Source: Cenococcum geophilum 1.58 (taxonomy: Eukaryota; Ascomycota; Dothideomycetes; Gloniales; Gloniaceae). Taken from it: a DNA stretch of 64,000 nucleotides. Made by a program: the position numbers and the translations under genes. The DNA lies in assembly GCA_001692895.1 (NCBI GenBank), contig KV748219.1:620001-684000 (forward strand), given 5' to 3'. Under the pieces are notes generated by a model. It was not told the origin of the DNA, ran no database searches, and saw only the letters and a program-made list of their open reading frames with translations. This document shows positions 24,012 through 36,232 of this stretch, piece by piece. Every line of letters begins with the position of its first letter. Positions within the stretch are counted from its first letter, which is position 1.

Positions 24012-26465
24012 TCACCCTGTCTCTTTCCTATCTGAGTCTTTCTTACCTGCGTCTTTCTTCTCCGAGTCTTTCTTCTCCGCGACTTTCCCCTCCGCTTCTC
24101 TCCATGCTGCCTCAGCAGATGCGGCATTGGCTTCAGCGACTTTACGTCGTGCCTTTTCCGCCTTTAACGCGGCAACAAGCCTACCACGCTCCCCGAGGTT
24201 CTCCTTAAGCTCCTGCCGCGTCTCAATGAACCACCTCTGGAACTTGCGCTCGGACGACGCACGCAAGCGCTGCAGCTCGACGACGGCATGAAAGAGGTTC
24301 GCGCCCGCGGCCGTGAGGTCGGTCATCTGTCGCAACATCTGCTCCACTAAATGGTCTCGCTGCAATACCTCAGAATTCAGATCTAGGCGGCGAATCCAGT
24401 ATGATGTCAGGCCCTCCCAATGTGGTGGAAGAGCTTCCCAGCGCTCGAAGCCAAGAACCACATCAGTAGCCGCTGCTGGAGGCTCGCTGGAGGCTGCTGA
24501 TGGATTGGCGTCACTCTGCGATTGCTGCTCTGGGAGCGGTTTTTTACCTTCGCTAGATAGAGACCGCGGTATGCAGCAGTTAGCGTGTAGTAGAGGCTCC
24601 GTGGATGCGATATTCAGGGCCTCGATCGCTGTCAGGAAAGTTTTCAGCTCCGATGCCGTAGGACGAATTTCTGGCTCGAGCGCTAACATTTGTCGAACTT
24701 CCAGGGCGAGATGACGATCCAACACGGCTGCAACCGGGAGTCTCGAGAACCAGGCATCCTTCTGATCGAGGTTGGCTTGATATGAGAAGTTGAAAAGGCT
24801 GTCCTCTTTCGGGCGGAGCTCTTTGAGATCTTCGAGGGTATTTGTCTCAACGTACATCCACATCATCTCTAGAAATATGCAGCCAAGGGCAAAAATATCT
24901 GCGGGGCGACCGCATAGTTCACGTGCAGCTACTTCCGGCGCAAAGTATTTTGGTGTCCCGCGCTCGCCTTCCTCGGTGACACTAGAAGCAAGGTAAGAGA
25001 AGTCTGTTGAGCTTTCGAAGTCGGTCACCCAAAGGCCGCCGCCTCGTGAGAGCAGAATATTGGAGGGCTTCATGTCTTTATGCTTGATACCTTCACCGTG
25101 AAAATAGGCTACTGCTCCAGCGAGACATCCTAAGCTGCGTGATAGACGCCGCGTTATAGCCGTGCGAAGCTCCTGGAGTCCGTCGGTGGGTAAGCCTAGC
25201 GCGGTGAGGCGTTCTAGCACTTCGGGATCCTCTATCGCTGTGGAGATACCTAATGTCAGATGTTTCTTGACCACATTTAGGTCCTCCAGGAGTGTTGCTA
25301 GGTCGCACACGGCAACAGGCCATATCAAGAGACCGAAGAACTTTCCAAGAGTGTACGACCCAGCAAGCTGCACAATGTGCGTGTGGCTCAACTTTTTCAT
25401 AATATCAATCTCTTTTCGTTCGCGTGGGCCAAAGCCCGAACGCCGGTATTTCCGTTTCCATGCCAATGCAACGCCCTTGCATCGCGTTTCGTAAACGGGC
25501 CCGTTAAGACCTTGACCAAGAAATCGCCCTTGTTGCAGAGGTTCACTTTCATTGCGGGGAAAATCCACGTGGAAGCCTCGGTCACACCAACCCGTAGCGA
25601 ACATTGGCCTGCCAGGTATTGGGACATTCCCATATGCGCTTTCTTCTTCACGAGTTTCCCCTGACTCATCGCAAATGCTACTGCATTCGCTCGCCATCGT
25701 ACTAGTGTTATTGTGCTTCGACTCCCGAATGTCGCCTGCCATAGAAGACGCGGTAGAAGGGGGCAATAAGGCAACATCAGTGAGATCAAACCGTGGGACA
25801 TTTTGCTCCATGATGTAGTGTCTTTGCGTCTCTCTGACGACGGGTTCACTTTTTGATAGGCTTCTGTATCCGGAGTCGTTGGGTTCAGCAAAATCCGGTT
25901 CGCCGATATCTAGCAAGTCGTCCATATCGTCCAGAGCATCGTCAATATCAGGTACTCCTATGGTAGGATATTGGTGTATCCAATTACCCAAGGCAGCTCT
26001 ACCGACTTGGTTCACGTCTTCGGACCTGGCCTGCGGAGAACCAGCACTGCCAGCGATGCTTGTCTGGCTTGACCCGTCACTGGATTCTCCAGAGGCCTCT
26101 TCTTGCGTTGTTAACTGGTCGATAGCAAGGCGAACATAAGGAATGTCGTTCAGAGGAAGGCTGGCTTCTTGTGCCTTATGCCTAGCCCTTTCTAACTGCG
26201 GATGGTCTTCTGGTGGGTTTCTTATCTCCGCATTGGAGCTTTTCGACTCCGACTCAGTCGCGTCCAGTGATTCTTCAGCACCGCCCTCGGGAAACTCTGG
26301 AACTTCAGACTCAGCTCCGCCATCTTTCGCGACGCTGTTGATTATACCCGGTAGCAATGCATTTTCTTCGACGAGATCCGGAGCAAAGGGATACGGGGCG
26401 CGAAGCCCTTCTTCCACAACGTAGAGCATCGCTGAAGTACTTCGCACACTGGTGCGTGCGGCCAT
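24012..26465 (-). CDS. Ser/Thr protein kinase with acidic N-terminus and coiled-coil tail
   Basis: This is the one intact host gene, 817 residues from the ATG at 26463-26465 (A at -3, G at +4) to TGA at 24012-24014. The frame is open a further 14 codons upstream, but without an ATG. Residues 1-290 are acidic and Ser-rich, probably disordered. The kinase domain spans about 309-617: glycine loop GQGLNG (317-322), ATP-binding Lys337 (AWK), Glu352 in the C helix, catalytic loop HKDMKPSN (Asp464, Lys466, Asn469), DFE in place of DFG (482-484), APE (509-511), Asp523 and Arg601. About 35 extra residues sit before the catalytic loop. A helical module follows (about 675-745), then a coiled coil (about 730-800) and a Lys/Asp-rich KKDSEKKDAGKKDSD tail. 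The key residues suggest an active enzyme; substrate and pathway are unknown. There are no clear introns and no RIP, unlike both flanks. A 5' non-coding or short coding exon cannot be excluded. Confidence 0.9.
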   Translation of the reverse strand: MAARTSVRSTSAMLYVVEEGLRAPYPFAPDLVEENALLPGIINSVAKDGGAESEVPEFPEGGAEESLDATESESKSSNAEIRNPPEDHPQLERARHKAQEASLPLNDIPYVRLAIDQLTTQEEASGESSDGSSQTSIAGSAGSPQARSEDVNQVGRAALGNWIHQYPTIGVPDIDDALDDMDDLLDIGEPDFAEPNDSGYRSLSKSEPVVRETQRHYIMEQNVPRFDLTDVALLPPSTASSMAGDIRESKHNNTSTMASECSSICDESGETREEESAYGNVPIPGRPMFATGWCDRGFHVDFPRNESEPLQQGRFLGQGLNGPVYETRCKGVALAWKRKYRRSGFGPRERKEIDIMKKLSHTHIVQLAGSYTLGKFFGLLIWPVAVCDLATLLEDLNVVKKHLTLGISTAIEDPEVLERLTALGLPTDGLQELRTAITRRLSRSLGCLAGAVAYFHGEGIKHKDMKPSNILLSRGGGLWVTDFESSTDFSYLASSVTEEGERGTPKYFAPEVAARELCGRPADIFALGCIFLEMMWMYVETNTLEDLKELRPKEDSLFNFSYQANLDQKDAWFSRLPVAAVLDRHLALEVRQMLALEPEIRPTASELKTFLTAIEALNIASTEPLLHANCCIPRSLSSEGKKPLPEQQSQSDANPSAASSEPPAAATDVVLGFERWEALPPHWEGLTSYWIRRLDLNSEVLQRDHLVEQMLRQMTDLTAAGANLFHAVVELQRLRASSERKFQRWFIETRQELKENLGERGRLVAALKAEKARRKVAEANAASAEAAWREAEGKVAEKKDSEKKDAGKKDSDRKETG

Positions 26466-26820
26466 GCTGGGGCGAAATGGGAATTCAAGAGCGATTCCCA
26501 GGATCAATTATGTCTTTCCTACCTGTGTCTAACCTGCACAGTAATAGTTACAACCAATCTGGCAAACTTCGCGCGGAACGGTGCGCAAATTCGATGCGAG
26601 TCCTAGAATCTAGTAATGGGTGATTAAGATAAAGGAATCCAGCCAGCTTTCAATGCTTAAATCGTGCTGGGGCTGTGCTCTGGGGGCTCGCGGGGCTGTG
26701 TGCATGAAGGTATGGCGGACTGAATGTGCCAAACCGACAATGAAAATTTCGCAAACATCAAAGCTCGAATCTCCGCATTTTCACACCCAAAAATCTGGGA
26801 TATTAACCATATATATTATC
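26466..26820 (-). promoter_or_regulatory. upstream region of the kinase gene
   Basis: This normal-GC DNA between the kinase start and the AT-rich boundary near 26800 must hold its promoter and 5' leader. No TATA box or known operator stands out. The CCCCAG just before the ATG could be an intron acceptor or simply leader. The shift to AT-rich DNA about 350 bp upstream leaves little room for regulatory sequence. Confidence 0.4.
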
Positions 26821-27742
26821 TAAATTTTTACGTCTGGTATATAAGTGAAGCTTAATTTTATATGGCAGGTAAAGTATATATACTAATTCCTAGCGTTTTA
26901 GTAATGAACCGTATTCCTGCTACTAAAGTAAAGTCTTTCTACAGCAACTTAAATACAGCTTCTTCGACGTTCTTCCTACCTACCGCTGTAATGCTACTAA
27001 TCTAATAGAGAGAGCTGGTAAGACGACAGATAACGTAGTGTATAAAACCTTTAAGAATCTAGAGTTCTAACTGGTTAGTTATCCTTCTATTATTACAATA
27101 GATACTAATAGTTTTATAGCTATTTGGATATTCTTCACCTATTACTACAATAGCTATTGTTCGTTCTATATAGATATGATATCCTCGCCTTTAAAGAAGT
27201 TAGATCTAAAACACCTATAGCCTCTTTAAGCCCTTTAAAATGTCGGATTTTAATAATATAATCGACGAGATTCTTAAAACTCCTTCTCCTCCTCTCTCCA
27301 AATCTTCCACCTCTTTTACTACTACTACTACCCGCATCGTCTGCCGCCTCTGCGCCGTCTACGCCGGCTAGCCTAGCGCCGCCCCTAGGTCATCGCTCTC
27401 GTCCCTCGCGCCCCCCACCTGTTACTTCCTCTAGAGATATTTAGGATATTCCTTCGTTAGGGGAAAAGGAGAAGGAGAAGGAGGATAATAATACACCCGC
27501 TAGCGGGCCTAGGTATATTATAGAATTTGTCAGGGCACTGAGCAGGCTGATGGAATGATACATATGATGCTCTATGAGGAAGGATCTCAGGGGCTCGAAG
27601 GCCCCGAGAAGATATCTACACGATGGCCCGCGCGCTGTCACGTGACACGTCGCTGAGCTCAAAGAGACTGCCCAAGTACCCCCCCCCCCTACCAACAGAA
27701 TTTAATATATAGTGCCTAATGGCTATAGCTAATACTATTGTA
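26821..27742 (+). other. decayed host sequence, possible gag-like start at 27242
   Basis: RIP-mutated DNA. From the ATG at 27242 the plus strand reads MSDFNNIIDEILKTPSPPLS, followed by Ser/Thr/Pro-rich sequence. That would suit the N-terminus of a retroelement Gag or of another low-complexity protein. It is broken further on. The 168-bp insertion at 27529-27696 splits it and the DNA transposon starting at 27745 ends it. The other half may be 52413-52425 plus 59616-59821. Confidence 0.3.
27529..27696. mobile_element. 168-bp unmutated insertion with AGAATTT duplication
   Basis: The insertion is bounded by AGAATTT at 27522-27528 and 27697-27703 (8 bp if the preceding T/C is counted). It is GC-rich, has no RIP signature, contains GGGGCTCGAAGGCCCC, a near-palindrome, and a C10-11 run near 27680. 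No clear terminal inverted repeats, tRNA-like boxes or poly-A. A 7-8 bp duplication would fit a hAT-derived MITE or a SINE-like insertion. Its identity is open. Confidence 0.6.
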
Positions 27743-27992
27743 TAAGCTCGGACCCATAGAACTCGGTTACCCTACTAAATCGGCTATACTACCTTGGAAG
27801 CTATTTACACTTAACGAAATTAAATTGATTATTTGCCCTTATATACTATTTAGTATATCGGCTTTGGGCTTTCTATCTAGCGCATTTTAAAGCTTTAATT
27901 TTAATCCCTTTACCCTTTTTTTATAGCCTTTTTTCCTTTGCTTCCACTATAGCTTTATTAATTAAATCTCTATATTTTAGTATTATATTTAG

Positions 27993-28190
27993 TGTTGGAA
28001 TGTATGTGTTAGAATATATGGACAGAGGGTACGCGGTCGCGTGTCTCTAATTAGTCATCCTTATGGTGACTAATCAGCCCCCTACTTAGGCACTGCGATC
28101 CTTACAATCCTTTGCTTTATTAATTAAGAAGAACAATTATCATACTATCTACAAACCGTAGCTACGTGATATCACCTTATGTAACCAATA
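27993..28190 (+). repeat. 5' LTR of D1
   Basis: 198 bp, preceded by TTTAG (27988-27992), paired with 44421-44618. Confidence 0.92.
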
Positions 28191-28614
28191 TTGATTAGTA
28201 GTTAACTTCACTGTTATACTATAGAACAGCTAGGTATTCCACTAAGAAGAGACGAGCCACTATACTAGTGCTACTCGTGCTAAGGGGAGCTGTCTTTTAA
28301 GGTTAGAACTGGTCCTAAACCTTAAATAGAACTCTTCTACAAATCTAAGGATCTAAAGGCTAGAACTAGTCCTAAGCCTTTCTAAGATTATAGATTCTTG
28401 CGTCTATTACGCAGAATAACACGCTTTATAAGTCTTTACGATTTAAGGCCAGAACTGGTCCTAAGCCCTATAACTGCAAATATACGTCACGAACGCGTAC
28501 CAAACGACAAACGCGTACTAAATAACAAATATATATCACGAACGCGTACTAAACGACAACCCCTATACTAAACGACAATCCTTACACCAATAACACTTCC
28601 CTTCCTCCGAAAAC
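28191..28614 (+). other. leader of D1 with short tandem repeats
   Basis: Non-coding. It contains repeated AGAACTGGTCCTAARCC blocks (three, about 28300-28470), and ACGAACGCGTACYAAACGAC blocks (about 28490-28580). Confidence 0.65.
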
Positions 28615-28764
28615 ATGGCTACGGCCATTTCAAATAACTGGAGAGACTCCTTACTACTAGGGGTAGCTGCGTACGCGAAACTTATTAATAAAGATTAGGA
28701 CGAATTTACCATTAATATAATAACTTATACCGCAAAACAAGTTAACGGCTTTCTCCTACACCGT

Positions 28765-29083
28765 TGTAACGGAATCCCCTAAGGGGTACATATCCGATGA
28801 GACGGTAGGAGGTTTTATCTATGTCCTATCTATGTTCTAGAAGACACAGTCAGACAGGTTAGGGGCAAAAGGTTTTACTAGCGTCTTGGAAGAAACATAT
28901 AGGAAGCTGGTTCCCCTCTAGAGAAGAACTAGCAATTAGTCTCTAAATAGAAGTAGTTAGAAGCATTTATCCTTTAATATATAAAACTTATTCTACCTTT
29001 AACTTACCTTTAACTTACCTTCTACTTACCAGTAACACTATTAATTAGATAATTATACGTTCTAGTTAAGCTAGCCTCTTATA
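28765..29083 (+). repeat. 5' LTR of D2
   Basis: 319 bp. It carries two CTTTAACTTAC units plus a variant unit near its end; the partner has one unit more. Confidence 0.9.
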
Positions 29084-32000
29084 ATTCTAATTGCTTATAA
29101 TCCGTTAGAAATATATGGCTATTAATTAATAATAACGGACTATACTCCTGTACCTTATAAAGCAACGCCCTCACCGCAAGAGGCTTAAAGAGTCTCCCTA
29201 GAGGAGCGCATTCCCTCTTCTTATAAAGAAGCCACGGCTAGTCTGTCTAACCTTGCGAGACCCTTAGAAACGATTACCACTAGGAAGTTATTAGAGCGGT
29301 CGCTATATAAGACCCTATAAAAAACAAAGGAGTTAGAGATATAATTAAGATAAGTATATTAAAACTACTAAGAACAATTACAAGGATAATTGGGGGAAGT
29401 ATAGACACCCTAAACATAAAGCGGACTCAAAGGGGTAACGCCATACTATACTATAACGTTAGAAAAACCTAAATTCTATATAAAGGAACCTAATAAGTAC
29501 TATAGTAATAGTCTTCGGAACTATAATTATTTTATCTAATAATACGAAACCAAGTTTTAGCTAGATCTAAAACGTTACTCTAACAAGTATAATTAGACAC
29601 TAATTACTTCTACCTTCCTACGTGGCACTGTTAAGAGTTCATAAACACGCTATAAGAAGAAACTTACTATACCCCTTAAATTTAGCAAACTTAGGACCTA
29701 GTTAGTTAATTAGGTCCAAGACCCTACTAATTAAGGGATAGACTATAACTAGCGATACCACAACACTAAATAGTAGGATAGTTAGACTGTGGTCTAGTTT
29801 ATAAACTACTTAGAAAAACTAGAAGATAATGTACCCTACTTAGATCTATAGGATGACGCTATATAACTTCACCAGCTACTCGCTAAGCTATAACCTAAGA
29901 TTCGACAGGCCATATAAGAGAAGGGCGAAATTCCTACCTCTTAAGAAAAGCTTATCTCTAAAGCTACTCGGATTAAGAGTACTAAAAGAGACCATCTAGG
30001 TAAGTGAAAGGAATAAGACGCTAACGATAAAGAGCGTAGGACTAGACCTAGCTTTAATAACAGGGGCAGATTCCGACCTAACCGCTCTGCAAAAGGACAA
30101 CGCGAGCAGGCCTCGCAGCCCTAGAGCAACGCTAGTTAACCCTAAAATAATAATAGGCAAAGACCTAATCCGTAAAAGGGGAACTGGAAGACACGCACCT
30201 GTTATAACTGCGGTAAGAAGGGCTATATAAGCCGCTTCTGCCGGTAGAAGAAGCAAGAGTCGGCCTAATTAGGAAAAGAGATAGCCTAGTAGATCTTTAC
30301 TCCCTCACACTAGGCTAGTAAGAGAAGGAGGGAGTAAACTACCGCATAGTTATTCCTGTCTTTATTTAAGTTAATAATAAATAGGTAACGCGAGACTGCC
30401 TTATAGATAGCGGCGTGAGTATAAGGTTTATTTCTTAATTACTAGTAAAAGAATTAGATTTGGACCTTAGCGGCTTATAGGTACGCACTATTTAAAGCAT
30501 TAGAGGCTACCGGATTCCATACTATAGGGAATAAGCTTTTTCCGTGGCTAGTTAGGACCGCGATGGTCTATAGGACACGTAGAAGATACGCTTCTATGCC
30601 ACAGAAATTAAGGGGTATAATCTTGTTTTGGGATACCTATAGCTTTACCAAGTTAATCTAGACATTAATTGGCCTTCGGCCTTATATTAACATCAAAAGT
30701 CTTAACCGCGTATTATAGTTAAAGATTAAGAGACTTTCTTAAACTATATATAAGAAGAAGGGTAGGCATATACTATATATACTACTCTTAACACCAAGAA
30801 CGGGGATATAGGATATTTATTTTTAGATGTCCGGCTATATATAGTTAAGAAACTAGAGATTCTATAGGAATATGCGGACTTAGAGGATATTTTTAGTAAA
30901 GAGGCTGCATAAACCTTACCCGACCCTATATTAGTTAAGTATAAGATAAATATAAGGGATAAACAACCTCCTTTTAGACCACTATATAACCTATTAGAAA
31001 ATAAGCTAGTGGTACTATATTAATATATAGTAGACAATCTTTAGAGAAGATGGATTCGGCCCTCTATAAGCCCGGTAGGGGCACTAATTATATTTATACC
31101 TAAGAAGGACGGGACCCTTCGCCTCTATGTTGACTATTAGGCGCTAAATAAGATTACTATAAAGAATTGCTACCTATTACCCTTAATAGGGGAGCTTATT
31201 AATAGGCTGTTAGGCGTAAAGATATTCACAAAATTAGATCTAAAAGATGTATACTATCGAATCTGGATTAAAGCCGGCGATAAGTGGAAAACGGCGTTTT
31301 AAATATAGTACGGCCACTTTAAGTACCTAGTGATGCCATTTGGGCTTACCAACGCACCAGCGATATTTTAGGCCTATATTAATAAGGTATTATTAGGCCT
31401 GTTAGACACGATATATATGGTTTACCTTAATAATATTATAGTCTACTCTAATAACTACGAAGCATATACGCATTACGTATAAATAGTACTAGAAAGATTG
31501 TGGGAATATAAGCTCTATATAAACCTAAAAAAGTGCACGTTCTATGCTACTAGCATTAATTTTTTAGGCTTTATTGTTAGCGTTAACGGAGTGTTAATAG
31601 AGAAAAGTTAGGTGGACGCTATTAGGGAATAGCCCTACCCTATAACATTTAGAGAAGTATAGGTTTTTTTAGGCACGGCGAACTTCTACTAAACGTTTAT
31701 TATTTACTACTTATAAGTAATACTCCTAATTACCGATCTACTAAAAGGATCTAAGAATAGTAAGAAGTTAGGACCCTTTATATTTAGGGAAGCTGCTAAG
31801 CAGGCTATGGACTGGTTAAAGGATTTGTTTACATCGGCGCCTATCCTAATACACTTCTGCTAGGAGCTATATATATACCTTAAAATAGATATATCTAGCT
31901 TTACCCTAGGGGCAATTATATCTTAATTAAAAGACGGAAAATAGCATCCTATAGCGTTTTAGTTAAGGAAAATAACCCCTATAGAGTAGTGTTATATAAT

Positions 32001-34149
32001 GCACAACTAGGAGCTACTCGTGATAATCGCAGTAATAAAGCACTGGCAACATTATTATATAGGAAGCAATTATCCCATTAAAGTCCTTATAGACTATAAT
32101 AACCTAGAATACTTTATAACTATAAAGGTGTTAAGCGGTCAATAAGTAAGATAGGCAGAGGCACTATTACAGTACGACTTTAAAATTATGTACTACCTAG
32201 GGAAGACAAATCCTGCTAATAGGTTGTTAAGACGTCCGGATTACGAGACAGGGAGGATCTAAGACAGCACAGGGGAAATAATCCACATATTGCAAAATTT
32301 ACTTAAGAAAAAAGAAGACTCTTTCCCTAGAACTATAGAATTTTGCGGCAGGGCAGAGGTCCTAGTAATGCAGCTGCGAAGCGACATAATTGTAGAGCCG
32401 CAGGATATAGTTATAGACTAGGTTATAAACTAAGCAGACGTTATAAAGTTAGCGTACCCTAGAATTAGCGAGAATTCTATAGGATGTGCTAGAGGTATTA
32501 TAGCACCTTTAACTTAACGGCGTATTAGCTGCAAGTTTTTGGATCTAAGGGGGATAGGCGAGATGCCTATCTGTAGTATAGCACACTATATAATGGCAGG
32601 AGAATCTACTAGCACTAATGGTTTAAAACGTCTCGTGTTATGCCTTAAGTATATAATAGCGGTAGGTAAAATAGAAGTAAGCGATCTATATAAAACCTTT
32701 CCAGATCTTCTTCTTTAAGCTTAATAAAGGGACGCCTTCGCCTCTAGGGAGAGGTAGAAAGATATAGTAGAGACTAACTTGGCCAGAGTTATTAAGAAGC
32801 TATAGTAGCAAGACCAAAAGGGTCTATTGCGCTTTAAGGGTGCTGTATATGTCCTAAAGGACTAAGCAATTTAAGATAAAATTCTAAAGGTCTTTTATAA
32901 TAACCCTTTTAGGGGTTACTACGGTGCTAATAGAACCCTTAAGGCCGTTTAAAGGAAATACTTTTAGGACGGAATATCTAAAGAGGTTAAGGACTATATA
33001 TTAAGGTGTAATATATGCTAAAGAATATAGATATTTAGGCATCGCCTATACGGCGAGTTATTAGTACTTCCTATTCCGTAGGGACCTATATTAGAATTAA
33101 CAATAGATTTTATTATAGGCTTACCCCCTACTAAGACAAGAACTAGAGAGGTTGCTAATACTATCTTAGTAATCGTTAATAGGTATACAAAGTTTTTAGG
33201 ATACTTTACTGTTATAATAACGATTACGGTAGCAGAACTAGCAGATCTATTTTTAGAACAGTGGCTCTCATTTAGCATACTAAGGGGAATCATATCTAAT
33301 AGAGGTACTATATTTAATAGTACATTCTAGTCTTCATTCTATTTCTTATTAAAAATATAGTAAAGAATAAGCACTGCTTTTTACCTATAAATAGACAGGT
33401 AAACAGAGTGTCTAAATACGTTATTAGAATACTACCTCTGCTACTATATTAATTATTAATAAGATAATTAGACATTATGGTTAGCTTTAGCGTAGCACGT
33501 GTATAATATAAGCATCTATAGTAGTATAAAAATGACCCCTTATAAAGCATTGTTTAGGGTAAAAGCAAATAACCCCTAGAACGTTAAGGATATCATTCCT
33601 AAAAGAGAGGCACCGGCAGCGTCTAAAAGAATTAAGTAAATAAGAATTCGTAGAGAGGAACTTAAAAAGCACTTACTAGACGCCTAGGCTATGCAAAAAA
33701 GGTACTATAATAAAAAATATATACCAAAAGAATTTAAGATAGGAGACGAAGTCTTACTATCTATAAAAAATATCCAAACAAAACGTATTAAGAAGAAGCT
33801 GGATCACCGGTAGCTTAAACCCTTTAAAATAGTTAAAAAAACTAAAGGAAACTAAGCCTATAAATTGGAATTACCAAAATCTTATTTAATATATCCTATA
33901 TTTTATATTTCCTTACTAAAGCTATACCGGAGAAAAGATAGTGCGGAACCGCCCCTACCTAGTAAAATTAATAGGGAACTAAAATGGAATGTAGAAGATA
34001 TTCTAGACCAAAAATGGCGCTAAAAAAAGCGTAAAATTTTAGTTCGTTAGGAAGGATACTTCTAGGCGCATAATAGTTAGGAACCTAAGAAGTACCTTTA
34101 GCTGGGATATAATACCGCAATTAAAACCTTCCTAAGAACTAAAGGTAAA

Positions 34150-36021
34150 GACTTAAAAATAGTTCCGGATATGCTATAGGTAAAACAATAGGGAAGACCC
34201 CGTAAATTAAAACTATAGGATTAAGCATAGGCATTAAAAACGGAAATGTTTCGCTATTATAATAGGGATCCTAGAATCCTATAAGAGGAAGCCTATAGAG
34301 ATCTATAGGAGAACTACTAGGGATACTATTTAAAGAAGACGCTGTCTAAGAAGGAGTAGTAGCACTATAAGAAGTGGCCTTGGGGATTTAGAAAGATCCC
34401 CTAGGGATAAAAGGAGAGTATCCGGCCTAGTACTAGAGATATATAGTAGAGTCAATAGTATAAAGAGGAGTAAAAGGACAGCTTATAAAGAATTAGAAAT
34501 TTTAAGGAATTATAAGGCACCTATAGGAATATTACCCGTTTATTACATATAGGGATTATAGTAGTATACTGCGTTTATATGGATTATTACTAAAGCTTAA
34601 AATAAAGGTATCCCTAAAGTATAAAGTTAATTCCTAATAATAGGGCATCCTAGAGGCACCTAAGAGGCACTATATAAAGCTATTCTATAAGAAGAAGGAA
34701 AGAGCTAGGTAATAACTTAAACACTAACAGCAGTAATAGGAGCCTCCTCTTCCATCTTAATGTTATTATTAACGGTATTATCGGCTCCTCTATCTCTAGA
34801 AGCATTAGTACTTTTACTAACATTCTTCTTAAAACGATGGGTACTAGAAGGACTAGCACGGGCGGGAGACTGGCGAGGAGAACGTTTATCTTAACCTTTA
34901 TCGCTATCCTTAGTATCCCTAGGTTCCAAATTGGCGTCTAAGTAGGAATTAGAAAGATATTAGCTAAAGAAGTTAGTATAGTTCCTAAGTAAGTCACTAG
35001 AGAAACTTACTTAGCCAAAGTAGCCCGCGTAAGAGTATAAATATTATTATTAATAAGGATAAGCTGTTTACATATACGCTCTTGGACACTGTATATCCAA
35101 GAACGTTATGTCTCTATAGTAGTAGAAACCCTTATAGAATTAAAGAGTCTATAAGCAAGGGAAGACACCTTCTATCCCTGCCTATTACTATTAGAATATC
35201 GGCGGAAATCTTAGATGGCGCGTTAGAGCCTATAAGTCTTATATATATAGATAGCGGGGATCTAGCATAATTAGCGAAATCTAGAATAAGACGGAATAGA
35301 AAATACTAGGACATAGGTCTTTCTCCTGCTGCGGCAATAGGAGCACTTAGATTTGTTTTTGCTAGAGCGAGGCATCTTATAGACGTAGAAAAGATCCTGC
35401 GTGAGAGTATAAATATAGCAATAACAGCATTTTAGGGAAACTGCTATAGGAGTAATAGACGCTGTCTAGGGCGTTACCGGGAGATTAATAACACTACCGC
35501 CGGTCTAGGGACGCGCAGAAGAACTATAAGCCATTATAAGAGAATACTTTAAGAAGTCAGCATCGTTATAAGAGATAAGGTGGGGATCCTATTACTTATA
35601 AACGCGTTAAGAAAAGATGATGAGGCAGTAATAGAAGTACGGCTAGAGATATAGAAGCTAAAAGGTAAGATATAATAAAAACAGCCTATTTAAGAATAAG
35701 ACAAATAGTGTTATTAATAGAAGGATAAGGGAAAGACGACGACTTATAAATAGAAAGAAATTAAAATAAAAGACGTTATTATTAAGGCCTATTTAGGTAA
35801 ATGGGAATAGTAGTTAGTTAACGCATCACACTAGATAACCTCTAGATCCATTTATAACAAATTCCTAAAATTAGAGAAGTAAATCCTACTAAATTTTTAT
35901 TACTATTATTAAAATCCTATTACGAAAACTATAAGGAGCTAGGGTAGAAGAAGAGTAGAGAAATAAAAGATAAAGTAAAGTTCTGCGCTAGTAAAGAGCT
36001 GGCGATAAGTTGCATTATAGA
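34150..36021. other. extra region downstream of pol in D2
   Basis: After the chromodomain D2 continues for about 1.9 kb before D3. On the minus strand about 34720-35060 reads as a Ser/Arg/Lys-rich protein (includes RSPRQSPARASPSSTHRFKK). On the plus strand 35082-35270 is open for 62 codons and the protein-like reading continues, broken, to about 35900. I recognise neither. They may be accessory genes of the element, acquired host sequence, or parts of a further, unbounded insertion. Confidence 0.4.
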
Positions 36022-36232
36022 TGTAACGGCGCTATCGCACGTTACCTGCCAAATTCTGCCATATTCTGCCGACCTGCGATTGGCCCGCCTAAAGCTAGCG
36101 CCTTGGCGGCTCACCCTATATATTTGTTTACATCGGTCCTAGCGACCCCTTTTCCTTCTCTTTAGCTTAGTATCTTCGTAATATAGTATTCGTTTAAGCT
36201 TCGGTTTAGAGGCATTTGTTTAAGCCGTGACA
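36022..36232 (+). repeat. 5' LTR of D3
   Basis: 211 bp, preceded by ATAGA. It contains three TTCTGCC-type units (36046-36070). Confidence 0.93.

Noticed and set aside
23998-26424. Several plus-strand open frames of 60-130 codons opposite the kinase
   Set aside because: They overlap the kinase gene in other frames, have no domain-like features, and arise from its high-GC codon use.
26466-26507. Kinase start 14 codons further upstream
   Set aside because: That start would be a TTG. The first in-frame ATG, in a good context, is at 26463-26465.
27441-27695. Minus-strand open frame of 84 codons
   Set aside because: It straddles the edge of the 168-bp insertion and antisense low-complexity DNA, with no protein-like signal.
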